Source: Isotricha intestinalis (lineage: Eukaryota > Ciliophora > Litostomatea > Vestibuliferida > Isotrichidae). Taken from it: a stretch of 39,931 bases of DNA. The stretch is taken from contig JAJJLU010003671.1 in the NCBI GenBank assembly GCA_023807065.1, positions 1 to 39,931 on the forward strand, written 5' to 3'. The notes under the pieces were generated by a model that saw only the letters and a list, made by a program, of their open reading frames with translations, searched no databases and was not told the origin of the DNA. The position numbers and the translations under genes were made by a program. Shown one piece after another: positions 21,101 through 30,620 of this stretch (positions are counted from its first letter, which is position 1; every line of letters begins with the position of its first letter).

Positions 21101-23636
21101 ATTAGTAGATGTTAATGAAGTTAAATATGAAACTGAAAATATAAAAAAAAAATTATCTCTTAATCCATCAAAAAAAGAAAGAAAAAGTATAATTAGATTA
21201 GAATTACAAAGAAATTTTGATAATATATTACAATCACAAAATAGTGAATTTAGTTTATCAAATAGAAAAGTTGTTACTAAAAATTCTCAAATTAGTTTAA
21301 TGAAAAAATTTTCTGGTAATAAAAATCTTGAATATAATTCTTTTGATGTGAATTCTTCTTCTGGAGATTATAAAAAAAATAATAGTAATATTAATTTAAA
21401 TAATAGTAATAATACTTTTACTCCATCTAAAAAAAATTATAAAAAAAAAATAATCAATAGAAAATCAATTAAAGACAATGACAATGAAGAAAATGAAATT
21501 ATTACAGGAGAAAAAATGGAACTTTTAATTGAAGACATTCATTATAAACATGATATTTTTAAAATTTGTTTATTAAGTTTTTTTATTTGCTTATTTATTT
21601 TAGAATTAATAACAATCCATTTAAGAAAAAAAATCAAAGATAAAGGTAATAATTTTTTAAAAAATAATATTTATTTCCAAATGTTAAAAAATGATATTTA
21701 TATTACTAGTTTAAGTTTACTTTATTTATGTGAAGAAATAACATATGATGAAAATATAAGAAAAACTATTACTTATCCAGTATTAGATAATAAAATTTCT
21801 ATATTAAATCATTATTCTAAAGTTATGAAATATTTAGGTACTTTAAATATATATAGTGAAATGACTAATTTTTTTACTATTTTATATGAAGAAATTAATT
21901 TTGATATTATTAAAGAAGATTGGTCTGTTTATACTAGAAAAAGTGGTTTAATTGAAGAAATTAATATATTTCAATATTCTATTTCTTCTTTGGTTTCTAA
22001 AATTAATGAAGGAGAAAAAATTGATTGTAGATTAACCAGAATGTTTTTTAATCAAAATTTTTTAAATAAAACATTAAGAGAACAATTTTATGTTAAAGAA
22101 GGATCTCCTAGTGAAGAAGAGAATATATTTTTTTATGTTTTATATAATATTATTCAAAATTATAAACCTAAATTTCAACAATTATCAAATGAAATGAATA
22201 GAATTTTAATAAATTTAATAAATTCTTTTACCTATTATTATGTAATTGCTATAAATGTAGTTTTAATGTTATTACTTATAATAATCCTTATATTATATAT
22301 TCATATGCTTCTATTAGATAAAAAGGAAATGAAAGTAATATTAAATCATTTATATGTCTTAGATTCTAATCAATTTAATTTTGAAAATAAAGTATTGTTA
22401 TTTAAAGATATGATTGTAGAATTCACAGAAAAAAAAATAAATTTATTTGAAAGAGCCAAATTAGGTAAATTTTTTAAATATTATTCTTCAACATCAAATT
22501 TAAACAAAACAAAATCAAAAAATAAAGAAAGTTCATTTAAAATAGCAATGTTAAAAAATAATAATTCAAGTTTAGATATAATGTCTCAAGAGACTCCTCA
22601 TACTAATTTAAGTAGAAAACCAATTAATGGGAATAAAAATAAAGAAAATGAAAATCAAGAAAATCAAGAAAATATACATGAATCAAAACCAAATTTATTA
22701 CCTAAAACAATTATGTTAGGATATATATTTATTTCATTATTTGTTTTAATTCTTTTATTACTTTTAGGAATTAATATTTTTTCTTCTCTAAAGTCAAGAT
22801 TAAATTTCATTAAATCAATTATATTATGTTTAAATTTCTTAGAAAGATTACCAAGAGCTATTGAATTAATGTTATATTCTCATTTAAGTGTTATAGCAGG
22901 AAATCCAAAATTAATTAAAGGAAATGGTTTAGAATATTATAAAACTATAATAGATGAATATTTAAATTATTATAATTATGAATTAGAATATGAAAGAGCA
23001 AGTCAAATTGAGAGTTTATCTGATTCTTATTATTCAAATATATTTTTAGAAAATATTTTAATTAAAGTTAATATAGATAAATTTATAGCTCATCCTATAA
23101 ATGCTCTTAATCATATTAAGGATTGGGCAATTAAATTTAATACTTTTCAATATTTTTGTTTGTTTGCTTCTTTAGGACAAGAAATTTATACACAACATAA
23201 TTATAAGTCAATTCAAGATTTTTATAGATATGTTAATTTTTTTGTGGAAGAATGTTATAAAGGAAATTCAATAATTAATGAATATGGTTTAGAAACTGAA
23301 TATAATTATTTTTATCAAGAATTAACTAATTTATATAAAGATTATTATGTGGATTATTTAAATGAAAATTCAAAAGAAAAATTTTTAAATAATGAAGATA
23401 TATCAAGAATAGTAAAAGATATTGTAATTCCTTTTGGATTTGCATATAATTCTTTTGCTTATTGGATGAAAAATGATTTAAAACAATTTATGTTACATAT
23501 TGGAAAAATAAATGATTATTATCTAGAAATTATATTTATTACTAGTTTGATAATGTTTGTTGTCATATATATAGTAATTCAAAATATGAATGATGAAACT
23601 AAAACATTATTATTATTTTTTTCAAAATTATTTTAA
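18105..23636 (+). CDS. TmcB-like giant membrane protein with PAS domain, copy 1
   Basis: A single 1843-residue frame. The first 370 or so residues hold many hydrophobic segments, beginning after KLIFLFRELFPTNN. Next come a Cys motif (C412, C417, C419), a helical repeat-like region of about 450-650, and a PAS domain at about 684-800 with the diagnostic FELF-type core (LFIHNKLCEYLSFSKEQIIG, then KDFHSLIP). Charged linkers and four more widely spaced hydrophobic segments follow, near 1150, 1385, 1545 and 1815, separated by large helical loops. This is the layout of the TmcB/TmcC (tiny macrocysts) family known from Dictyostelium and expanded in ciliates. Molecular function is poorly known; a sensory membrane role is inferred from the PAS domain. 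A second member follows head to tail after 217 bp. The stop is TAA. Confidence 0.8.
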   Translation: MERKIANEPKLKLIFLFRELFPTNNTFYIIFFFFKFYGLILTTHNLKGYENISKGITSVSSIFSRLLFYNTNFRYLIKSYPEICFIIFIILTFFIIGIIIDYHFINLIYKNIHTVIELNIRKIGRFYKKEPYKIITKVLVYFYLFILITGQHIIIYLSAGIFIPFLKSDIESNPNKYSHDINSNYFTQFINKSSIPVTILAIINILSCIIIYLIIFSFIKINDSKAIFSMYGKSLFNNNKIKIITFLSFLFLPFISVANIYNEKEKHQYRLILNICAVILCSLYISISIKNFNSNNKIVLLFNNFIIIWSWFSGIIEILLYYFIKNEINQVFSSIKLFLELLNSIGLCLFINHKNNQYFEKNFSLHLFQTNEKNFSVGEIFIFMNHLEQYLNNKNDSFFNLFRLIFNHKKDCLYPNCTCSIIKYEHTQKLNVIQNGDKIKNQIHFEINSLQSSITKEQFIIIGEQEIVNRIMILFRKKNFDELDFYCICHVYYVYYFKKNLKLALYFAGQYFESQIKFHFSTLYYFYEIKKQIIKEIYFKRKTRIIRNVENDNFLLNLKTFYDFTTFILMIKKILKNSCVYLGNIFKFQKEANKTSKLSTINYSSFLEFLHSCGYINQYNQKLKIMLKNYYEKHQDIITNKELCYLLTNYYYLVFKKIPNDVSLYFDYQFSYNSISEEINYDYEPFFFKFPLIIGLSKADNFEILFIHNKLCEYLSFSKEQIIGKDFHSLIPAEISEAHKLILKQFLFIPNAEFERKEGIILNKDRYIINCSFNCKLLPKFKSEFYIIANIEILNYNTSTCLSYSLMLNNNLHFLSISKSFEEEFFFNLKMFETLKINFCDFFGVSLTKLKKRLNKKKRNSINTKKKILRNLIEENNSISILTNVSNEKIFIYRIQKNTIDDLLHQPFVIEDKIKKTQILNGLQNLTKTIDEIGLDIDWYNRVKCLGERLQISNLFDYNSNNNNLLTKEYNDDFFEQFNIKYTMKEIGIHTYYVVQIIELVDVNEVKYETENIKKKLSLNPSKKERKSIIRLELQRNFDNILQSQNSEFSLSNRKVVTKNSQISLMKKFSGNKNLEYNSFDVNSSSGDYKKNNSNINLNNSNNTFTPSKKNYKKKIINRKSIKDNDNEENEIITGEKMELLIEDIHYKHDIFKICLLSFFICLFILELITIHLRKKIKDKGNNFLKNNIYFQMLKNDIYITSLSLLYLCEEITYDENIRKTITYPVLDNKISILNHYSKVMKYLGTLNIYSEMTNFFTILYEEINFDIIKEDWSVYTRKSGLIEEINIFQYSISSLVSKINEGEKIDCRLTRMFFNQNFLNKTLREQFYVKEGSPSEEENIFFYVLYNIIQNYKPKFQQLSNEMNRILINLINSFTYYYVIAINVVLMLLLIIILILYIHMLLLDKKEMKVILNHLYVLDSNQFNFENKVLLFKDMIVEFTEKKINLFERAKLGKFFKYYSSTSNLNKTKSKNKESSFKIAMLKNNNSSLDIMSQETPHTNLSRKPINGNKNKENENQENQENIHESKPNLLPKTIMLGYIFISLFVLILLLLLGINIFSSLKSRLNFIKSIILCLNFLERLPRAIELMLYSHLSVIAGNPKLIKGNGLEYYKTIIDEYLNYYNYELEYERASQIESLSDSYYSNIFLENILIKVNIDKFIAHPINALNHIKDWAIKFNTFQYFCLFASLGQEIYTQHNYKSIQDFYRYVNFFVEECYKGNSIINEYGLETEYNYFYQELTNLYKDYYVDYLNENSKEKFLNNEDISRIVKDIVIPFGFAYNSFAYWMKNDLKQFMLHIGKINDYYLEIIFITSLIMFVVIYIVIQNMNDETKTLLLFFSKLF

Positions 23637-23853
23637 AAGTAATCTTATTTTTATCTTAATTATCCTGTAAAGTAATTTTTATATTAATGGGTTTTTTAAA
23701 TAATTAAATTTATAAATATTACATTTTTTTATAAAGTTTAATAGAACAAATGGAATTAATATACAAAGCAAATTAATTTTATTTTTGAAAAAATATAAAA
23801 ATCAAAAAAATAAAAAATAATTTAAACTAATGGAATAAATTAAATAAAAATAA

Positions 23854-26800
23854 ATGTCTAATCAAAGTGAAATAGAAAAGTTAATTTTAGAAATAGAAAA
23901 ATTTATTCCTAGTAATAATAATATAAATTTTATATTGGTTTTGTTAAGAATATTGCCAATTTTCTTAATATGTCATGATTGGAACATTCATTATAAACAT
24001 TCAATAACATATTTTATTTCATATTATACAACATTACCTTTAATTCATCAATCAAATGCTAAAAATATTGCATTTTATTTAGTTTGTATATTTTTTATTA
24101 TAGCAATTATAAATATAATAATATTCTTTAAATTATATTCTCAATTAAAAGAATATGGTAAATTAATTCATCCAAAACTAGCAGAAGTTAATATTCAAAT
24201 AATGTATTTTATAAATTTTATTTTTTCTCCTTTTATTTTTATGATTTCTACTGAAAATTATTTTTGTACTCCAATTTATGATAAAGAATCCTCTTATAAA
24301 TTAATTAAAGGTTATGAAGATGATTGTAGAGATTATAAAAATATTATAATAATAATCATACAAACTTTTTTATTTATTTGGAATATTATTTTAAATATAA
24401 TATTTAGTTGCTTAACGGCAAAACCACTTTGTTTTACTTCTTCTTTTGTTGTTTCAAAATTAAATGAAATAAAAGTTAAATTAGCTTTTTTCCCCTTGTA
24501 TCAAATTGTTTTAGTTTTTGATTATTATTTACCTTTTAAAATATGTACTTTTATTAGAATATTTGCAAGAGGGATTTATATTATATTTTTTATTAATTTA
24601 ATTATTCATGAGTCTAAAAATTTTTATACTGATTTTAATATTAGATTTATTTTACTTGTTATATATTCAATGAATTTTATTTCTTGTATAATAGAATATA
24701 TATTTTTATTTGATTTAAAAAATAATTTAATAATTTTACAAAAAAATGGAACGATAGTTGTTTTTAAAATACTAATGGAAATTTCATTTGCTCTTTTAAT
24801 AATTCAATATATAAATTCAACTGAAAGAAAATATACTCTTCAAGTTTTTAAAGGAAAAATATGTTTAGATTTTCCATATGAATTACTTAATAAAATATTT
24901 TATATATTTAATCATGTTGAAAGAAAAATAGGAAATGATTTATTATATGAAATAATAGAAAATTTTGATTCAATTTATCAAACTCATTTAAAAGAAAATC
25001 AATGTTTAAAAATAAGTGGATTAAAATGTTATTGTAAGAAATTTACTTATGATAATTTCCTTAAACAAGTTGATGATTTTTTAGATTCTATAAGAGATAT
25101 TAGAGAAGGTGCAAAACCAATAAAAAAATTATTAAAAAATAAATTTCCAGTGATGTATAGATATTTAGAATATTTTATTAGAAGTGAAATAATTAAAAAT
25201 AAAAATAATACAAATCAAGCTTTTTTTATTTTAGCTCTTGTTTTATTTTATATTATATTTGATAAAAATTATAATAAATCACTTTTTTATGTTGAAGAAT
25301 TTTCAAATACTAAATTTTATAAAGAAAATAAAATAGTTAGGTTACAAACAAAATTAATTAAATTAGTTATATTAGATGATTATAAAAACTTCTTTATTTA
25401 TTCTCCAGAAAAAGAAAATAAAAAACACACTGAAAATTCTTTTCCAGAAATGTATAAAATTTATTCAAAATTAAATGATAAAATAAGTATTGAAAATAAT
25501 TTAATTACAGTATTGAAAAATTATATTTATTCTTTAACTCAATATAAAGAAAAAGATTGTACTTTAAATGAATGTATTGACTTAATGAAAAAGTTTAGAA
25601 AATCATTAAATATATTAAATACTTCTTTAACAAATATTTATTCTAAAAATCCAATAAGTTCTTATCATTTATGTGCTAAATTAACTTTATTTTATAGTTT
25701 TTTTTATTTAGAAATCCCAAAAAATTTATCAATATGTTATAAAAATATTTTTGAAATTGAATGCACTCAAGAAAATTTTTCAACTTTAATAATAAATACA
25801 TATAATAATAGAAATAATTGGAAATTCACAATTGAATATTCTTCTGATGAATTATGCTCTAAATTAGGTTATTGTTTATATGAATTAAAAGGAAAAGAAA
25901 TTAATGAATTATTTCCAGATTCTTTGAAAAAATGTTTTGAATATATTATTTTAGAAAAAATTAGATTAGGAATTGTTCAAATTTTATTAAGAGAAATTGT
26001 TCTTGTTAATAAAGAAAAATATGCTTCTTTATTTGATATGGTTGCAATTGTTATTTTTACTGGAGATAGTTTAAAATTATTTATGAAAGTTTATCCTTAT
26101 AATTACAAACAAACGAATAATATGAATAAAAAAAAAAAAGAAAATAAATACAAAGCTAAAAAAAATCAAAAGAAAAAAAAAAATAATAAAGAAGAATGTT
26201 TTTCTTTTATTAATAAAAATGGTAAAATTATAGCAATAAGTAAATATTTTGAGGCATTTTTTTGTTTGAATTTAAATACAATAAAAAAATATAAAGTAAA
26301 TTTATTTAAGGATATTTTAAAAATAGAAAATATAAGAGAAAGAGATATAATAAAAAAAAATTTAGCACAAGTTTATGAAAATATTGCAGAATTAAATTTC
26401 AATTTAATGCAAAATTCTTCTAATGAAGAATTTTCAAGACCTTATAAAAAAATAAAAAAATTACAAAAAGAAATATTAAGAAATATAAATACTAATCTAA
26501 TATGTAATTATGAAGAAAGAGAACTTGCAAAAAATGAAAGAGAATTTAAACAATATTATTTTGTTTGTTTTAATATTGAATTTGAAAATAAAATAATGAG
26601 TTTTGAAGATTATTTTAAAACTGAAGCTAATAAAACTGGTTTATTATCTTTACAATCTAATACAAAAATAGGAGATATTGTTCTTGGAATTGAAAAAAAT
26701 AATATTAAAAAAACTAAATTTGATTTAAATATGAATCAAAATGAAGTTTTAAATAAAATAAGACAAATTCAAATTTTATCAATTAAACAATTAATTGCAA

Positions 26801-29451
26801 ATTATAATATTAATATTAAAGAAATATTACAATTGAATGAACAAGAAGAAGATGAATTTAATGAATATAATAATATAGTAGAAAAAGAAACAAATAGATT
26901 AATATCTTCAACTTCAAATAATAAAACTAGTAATTCTCAATTAATTTCAATAGATAATTTAGAAACATTTTTTAGAATAAGAATGGATGAAAAATATCAA
27001 GAAATTGAAAGAAAGAAAAATATTCAACCTTTAAAATATAACATTTATTTACAAGTTTTTATTTGGCTTTTATTCATTATAATTTTTATAATATTACAAA
27101 CATTTACAATAATAATTGAAAGAAAACATAATAAAAAAACTAGTATTTTAACTGATATATTAATAAATTCTTTAATTGCAAGAAATATAATTTATTCTTT
27201 TATTTCTTCTTTAATTTCAATGCAATATATTGCAAATCATTTACAAAATGATACTATAATTGATAATGGATTTACTAATACAATTGAATTTCATAAAAAT
27301 AGAATTAATGAAAAAATAGAAGATTATTTATTTTATTATAAATTATTTGAAAGACAAGAAAAATATTTAGTTGATTATAATGAACAAGAAATAATAAATA
27401 TTTTTTTCACTGAATTAGATTATATTTCTGTTAAAAGTGATAATTTAATTGTTAAAGATTCTTTACATTCAATTTTATCTTCTTCTCATTTAAATGCTTA
27501 TGAAGTTATTGAAAATGAAATTGAAGCATTTAATTTTAATGTTTCTTATTATACAATTGAAAATAGAAAATTATTAAATGAAAGTGCTTTTTTTCAATTT
27601 GTTTTTGATAATTATTTTTGTAATGGAAAATATACTTGGGATGAAATTGATAATCTTATATTTTTTGATATTAAACATGATTCTCATACAATTATTATTT
27701 ATATTTATATAATCAATATTGTAAATGGTGTTTTAATGATTGTTGTATTTGTTTTTCAATCATTTTTTTTTAATAAATTTACTAATCAAATTTATGCAAA
27801 GTATTATATAAATTATAATTACCTTCAGTTTTTTAATAATTTATTATTAAAAAAAGCAAATATAATAAAAGAATTTATTGATAATACAGCATATGAAAAA
27901 TTTTACAAACTGAATTATGAAAAATTAGATTTTACAAATAAATATGATGACAATAATATTTTCAAAAACAATTATATAAGAATAAACAATAAAATACCAA
28001 TGGTAATAAAACCATATAATATTCAAATAATAAAAAACGAAGATCCATCAAGAGAAAATTCATTAACATTTTTAAATTTTTCAAAAATAAGTGTAAATAA
28101 TTCAAATAATACAATTATTCAAAATATTAACCAAATAGAAGAAAAAAAAAAGAAATATATGATGGAAATACCAGTTGATTTTTTTTCAAATCATCATAAT
28201 AGTTATGCTCCAATTATCAAACATAAAACGCCTAAACAGAGTAATTCAAGCGTTTCAAAATTTTCTCAAGGTAATGAAAATAGTGAAATGAATAATAATA
28301 AAAATAATGATAATCAGAATAATACTCAAAAAAAACCAACTTTATTTAAAATAATGAATAATAAAAAAAAAAAACAAAAAAAAACAAAAAAAAAGTTTTT
28401 CACTGGAAAAGATACAACAAATGATAATTTAAATAGTTCTTCAAATTTATCTAATTTAAATAATCTTAAAAATGATTCTTTAAATTTATTAAGAGAAATA
28501 AATAAAATTTCTGATAAAAAAGAATTGCAAAAACCCAAACAATTTATAATATATATAATATTCTTTTCAATATCTTGTTTTTTTATAGTATTATTTTGCA
28601 TTATTAATGATTTAGTAATTCATAGAAGTTTAAATGAAAATGTAATTTTTACAAAAACAATAAAAAATACAATTGAAATACCAAATTTAAGAATGGAAAT
28701 TTTTTTAATATATGCAATTATACTTTTAAAAGGAGAAATAATAACTTTTGAATATAAATCTCATGGTTATTTAAATAATTTTCATGAATTGAATTATTTG
28801 AATGATATAATAACTCATGATATTTTAGAAGAAGCTTTCTTAAAATACAATGTCATTGATGATTATATTTTTAAATTTTTACAAACCAATAAAAAAAAAT
28901 TTATGAATTTATATTCTTTCATTTCAAAATTAAAAACTGAAGAAGCTTGTGATAATACTTTTAAGTATTATTATAAAAATAAAGAAGTATTTGGTTATAA
29001 TCAATTTAATCCATATAATAAATATAATGAAGATGAATTAATATTAATATGTAAAAATATTTCAAAAGGTATAAATAATAAAGGAATAAATACTGCAATG
29101 GAAAGTTTAATTATTTCAATTAAAAGTAATTTTTATGAATTTAAAGATGATAAATTTAGAGAAGATAATTTAACTTCAAGAATTGAAAGTTCTTATTTTG
29201 TTTCTTATCAATTACAAGTTGAACATATATTAAATAAAGTATTAGTTGATGTTGTAATTTCATGGAAAATAGATAATCAAATTGCAAAAGAAAAATTAAC
29301 TAAATATATTATCATTTTTTATGTTTTAATTATGACTTTAATTTTAATTATTTTAGGATTTTATCTTCTTTTTTTCCCTTTTAAAACTTTAAAAGAAAAT
29401 GATGTAATTAATGATGTTGAATCTTGTTATTATAATACTATTATATATTAA
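23854..29451 (+). CDS. TmcB-like giant membrane protein, copy 2 (divergent PAS)
   Basis: A single 1865-residue frame with the same plan as its neighbour: an N-terminal multi-pass block (about 25-330), a Cys motif (C384, C392, C394), a helical region, a PAS-like region at about 640-745 (IEYSSDELCSKLGYCLYELK, then GKEINELFP), a Lys-rich linker, and four late hydrophobic segments near 1075, 1290, 1575 and 1830. The PAS core is recognisable but further from consensus than in copy 1. Overall identity to copy 1 looks low, so this is an old duplication or independent members of a large family. Same strand, 217 bp downstream of copy 1. The stop is TAA; two perfect inverted repeats lie directly after it. 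Confidence 0.78.
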   Translation: MSNQSEIEKLILEIEKFIPSNNNINFILVLLRILPIFLICHDWNIHYKHSITYFISYYTTLPLIHQSNAKNIAFYLVCIFFIIAIINIIIFFKLYSQLKEYGKLIHPKLAEVNIQIMYFINFIFSPFIFMISTENYFCTPIYDKESSYKLIKGYEDDCRDYKNIIIIIIQTFLFIWNIILNIIFSCLTAKPLCFTSSFVVSKLNEIKVKLAFFPLYQIVLVFDYYLPFKICTFIRIFARGIYIIFFINLIIHESKNFYTDFNIRFILLVIYSMNFISCIIEYIFLFDLKNNLIILQKNGTIVVFKILMEISFALLIIQYINSTERKYTLQVFKGKICLDFPYELLNKIFYIFNHVERKIGNDLLYEIIENFDSIYQTHLKENQCLKISGLKCYCKKFTYDNFLKQVDDFLDSIRDIREGAKPIKKLLKNKFPVMYRYLEYFIRSEIIKNKNNTNQAFFILALVLFYIIFDKNYNKSLFYVEEFSNTKFYKENKIVRLQTKLIKLVILDDYKNFFIYSPEKENKKHTENSFPEMYKIYSKLNDKISIENNLITVLKNYIYSLTQYKEKDCTLNECIDLMKKFRKSLNILNTSLTNIYSKNPISSYHLCAKLTLFYSFFYLEIPKNLSICYKNIFEIECTQENFSTLIINTYNNRNNWKFTIEYSSDELCSKLGYCLYELKGKEINELFPDSLKKCFEYIILEKIRLGIVQILLREIVLVNKEKYASLFDMVAIVIFTGDSLKLFMKVYPYNYKQTNNMNKKKKENKYKAKKNQKKKKNNKEECFSFINKNGKIIAISKYFEAFFCLNLNTIKKYKVNLFKDILKIENIRERDIIKKNLAQVYENIAELNFNLMQNSSNEEFSRPYKKIKKLQKEILRNINTNLICNYEERELAKNEREFKQYYFVCFNIEFENKIMSFEDYFKTEANKTGLLSLQSNTKIGDIVLGIEKNNIKKTKFDLNMNQNEVLNKIRQIQILSIKQLIANYNINIKEILQLNEQEEDEFNEYNNIVEKETNRLISSTSNNKTSNSQLISIDNLETFFRIRMDEKYQEIERKKNIQPLKYNIYLQVFIWLLFIIIFIILQTFTIIIERKHNKKTSILTDILINSLIARNIIYSFISSLISMQYIANHLQNDTIIDNGFTNTIEFHKNRINEKIEDYLFYYKLFERQEKYLVDYNEQEIINIFFTELDYISVKSDNLIVKDSLHSILSSSHLNAYEVIENEIEAFNFNVSYYTIENRKLLNESAFFQFVFDNYFCNGKYTWDEIDNLIFFDIKHDSHTIIIYIYIINIVNGVLMIVVFVFQSFFFNKFTNQIYAKYYINYNYLQFFNNLLLKKANIIKEFIDNTAYEKFYKLNYEKLDFTNKYDDNNIFKNNYIRINNKIPMVIKPYNIQIIKNEDPSRENSLTFLNFSKISVNNSNNTIIQNINQIEEKKKKYMMEIPVDFFSNHHNSYAPIIKHKTPKQSNSSVSKFSQGNENSEMNNNKNNDNQNNTQKKPTLFKIMNNKKKKQKKTKKKFFTGKDTTNDNLNSSSNLSNLNNLKNDSLNLLREINKISDKKELQKPKQFIIYIIFFSISCFFIVLFCIINDLVIHRSLNENVIFTKTIKNTIEIPNLRMEIFLIYAIILLKGEIITFEYKSHGYLNNFHELNYLNDIITHDILEEAFLKYNVIDDYIFKFLQTNKKKFMNLYSFISKLKTEEACDNTFKYYYKNKEVFGYNQFNPYNKYNEDELILICKNISKGINNKGINTAMESLIISIKSNFYEFKDDKFREDNLTSRIESSYFVSYQLQVEHILNKVLVDVVISWKIDNQIAKEKLTKYIIIFYVLIMTLILIILGFYLLFFPFKTLKENDVINDVESCYYNTIIY

Positions 29452-29456
29452 ATAAG

Positions 29457-29479
29457 AATAAAGAAATAATTTCTTTATT
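29457..29479. repeat. Perfect hairpin, 10-bp stem and 3-nt loop
   Basis: The arm aataaagaaa (29457-29466) is followed by a 3-nt loop and its exact reverse complement (29470-29479). It begins 6 nt after the TAA of the second TmcB-like gene, in the space between two convergent genes. A role in 3' end formation is possible but unproven. Confidence 0.6.
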
Positions 29480-29497
29480 TCTGTAATTAATATGAAA

Positions 29498-29521
29498 ATA
29501 TATAATAATATTATTATATAT
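29498..29521. repeat. 24-bp perfect A/T palindrome
   Basis: A 12+12 palindrome with no spacer, made only of A and T, centred between 29509 and 29510. It lies in the 201-bp gap between convergent genes, 19 bp after the first hairpin. It may be chance in A/T-rich DNA. Confidence 0.55.
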
Positions 29522-29652
29522 ATTGTTTTATAATGTTAAATTTAATTAATAGATTTAATATATTATTTCAATCAAAAAAAAAATATATATAATAAAAGTA
29601 AATACAAATTTAAAAAGACTAAAAAAATCAATTACTTATAATAAAGTTTTAA

Positions 29653-30465
29653 TCATCCAACAATATCATTCATACTTTTATTTTTCTTAATTTTCTTTTT
29701 CTTCTTTTTAAAAATCTTATTATAAATACCAAATTCAGAAAAACTTTCATAAGCCCCTGGACCAGGATTATTATTAATATTATAATAAGAACCATGTCTA
29801 GAAAAAATAGTTCTTCCTAAATTACTTTTAAATCTCGAATCAAAAATTTTTTTTCCTCCATTAATTAAATCTTCCATTTTATAAGCATTAGGACCAGGAA
29901 TATTATTTTTATAATTTTTCATTCTACTTTCTTTACTAAAACTAACAAAAGGAAAATTAATATATTTACTATTAAAAATACTTCTTTTATAAATATTATT
30001 ATTATATGAACCAGGACCAGGAAAATTTTCAATAATACTATAATTTTTAAAATCATATTTCCTTTGAAAAGTATATTTAGGAGCATCATCACCAAAATTA
30101 TTATTAATATTATATTTACCTGGACCAGGTGAACAATCATCTTTAATTTTATTATATTTACTAACACCAAAAGAATAAGTAGGTCCTGAATTTTTATCAA
30201 ATAAACGAGAAATATGATAAAAAGGAGCATTATAATTTTTTCCTTTTGTAAAATCACTTTTATTTCCATAACCTAATGATGTTCCTCTTTTTGAAAGAAG
30301 TGAAGGGAGAGAATAATAAAATGTTAATGACGTATTTAAATTTATTGGTGAGGAAAAACGCTTAGATTTAGGAAAAGAATACATTTGCTTTGATATTGAA
30401 TGGTTTAATTGATTGTTCGATATCAATACTCCTGTTATGTCTTTTGTTGAGTTAGAAAGATTCAT
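29653..30465 (-). CDS. Sperm-tail PG-rich repeat (SHIPPO-type) ciliary protein
   Basis: A 270-residue basic protein with four Pro-Gly-Pro repeats: SPGPGKY (112-118), FPGPGSY (148-154), IPGPNAY (189-195, with the second Gly replaced by Asn) and NPGPGAY (233-239). The spacing of roughly 36-44 residues and the repeat signature define the sperm-tail PG-rich family (ODF3/SHIPPO, CIMAP). Family members decorate axonemal and other stable microtubules. The C-terminus is a Lys run (KKKKKKIKKNK), which could help microtubule binding. There is no membrane segment or catalytic motif. It is convergent with the second TmcB-like gene and divergent from the USP gene (155 bp). The stop is TGA. This gene is good evidence that the organism builds cilia or flagella. 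Confidence 0.85.
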   Translation of the reverse strand: MNLSNSTKDITGVLISNNQLNHSISKQMYSFPKSKRFSSPINLNTSLTFYYSLPSLLSKRGTSLGYGNKSDFTKGKNYNAPFYHISRLFDKNSGPTYSFGVSKYNKIKDDCSPGPGKYNINNNFGDDAPKYTFQRKYDFKNYSIIENFPGPGSYNNNIYKRSIFNSKYINFPFVSFSKESRMKNYKNNIPGPNAYKMEDLINGGKKIFDSRFKSNLGRTIFSRHGSYYNINNNPGPGAYESFSEFGIYNKIFKKKKKKIKKNKSMNDIVG

Positions 30466-30474
30466 TTTTTTACG

Positions 30475-30536
30475 TTTTTTTATTTAAATTATTAAGTTTT
30501 TATTAATATTCTCAAATTTTTTTATTTAAATTATTA
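30475..30536. repeat. 20-bp direct repeat (period 42) in a divergent promoter region
   Basis: Positions 30475-30494 and 30517-30536 are identical: seven T followed by atttaaattatta. Both copies lie in the 155-bp space between the divergent starts of the PG-rich repeat gene and the USP gene. They could be paired regulatory sites or chance similarity in A/T-rich DNA. Confidence 0.5.
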
Positions 30537-30620
30537 TGTTATAAAATAAAATTTTTTTTTATTGTTTTTCATTTCAATTAGTATTTAAATAAAAATTTGA
30601 AAATAATAATATTTAAAAAA

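Noticed and set aside
30597..30599. TTG at 30597 as the USP start
   Set aside because: Non-ATG starts are not expected here and an ATG with an A-rich leader lies eight codons downstream.
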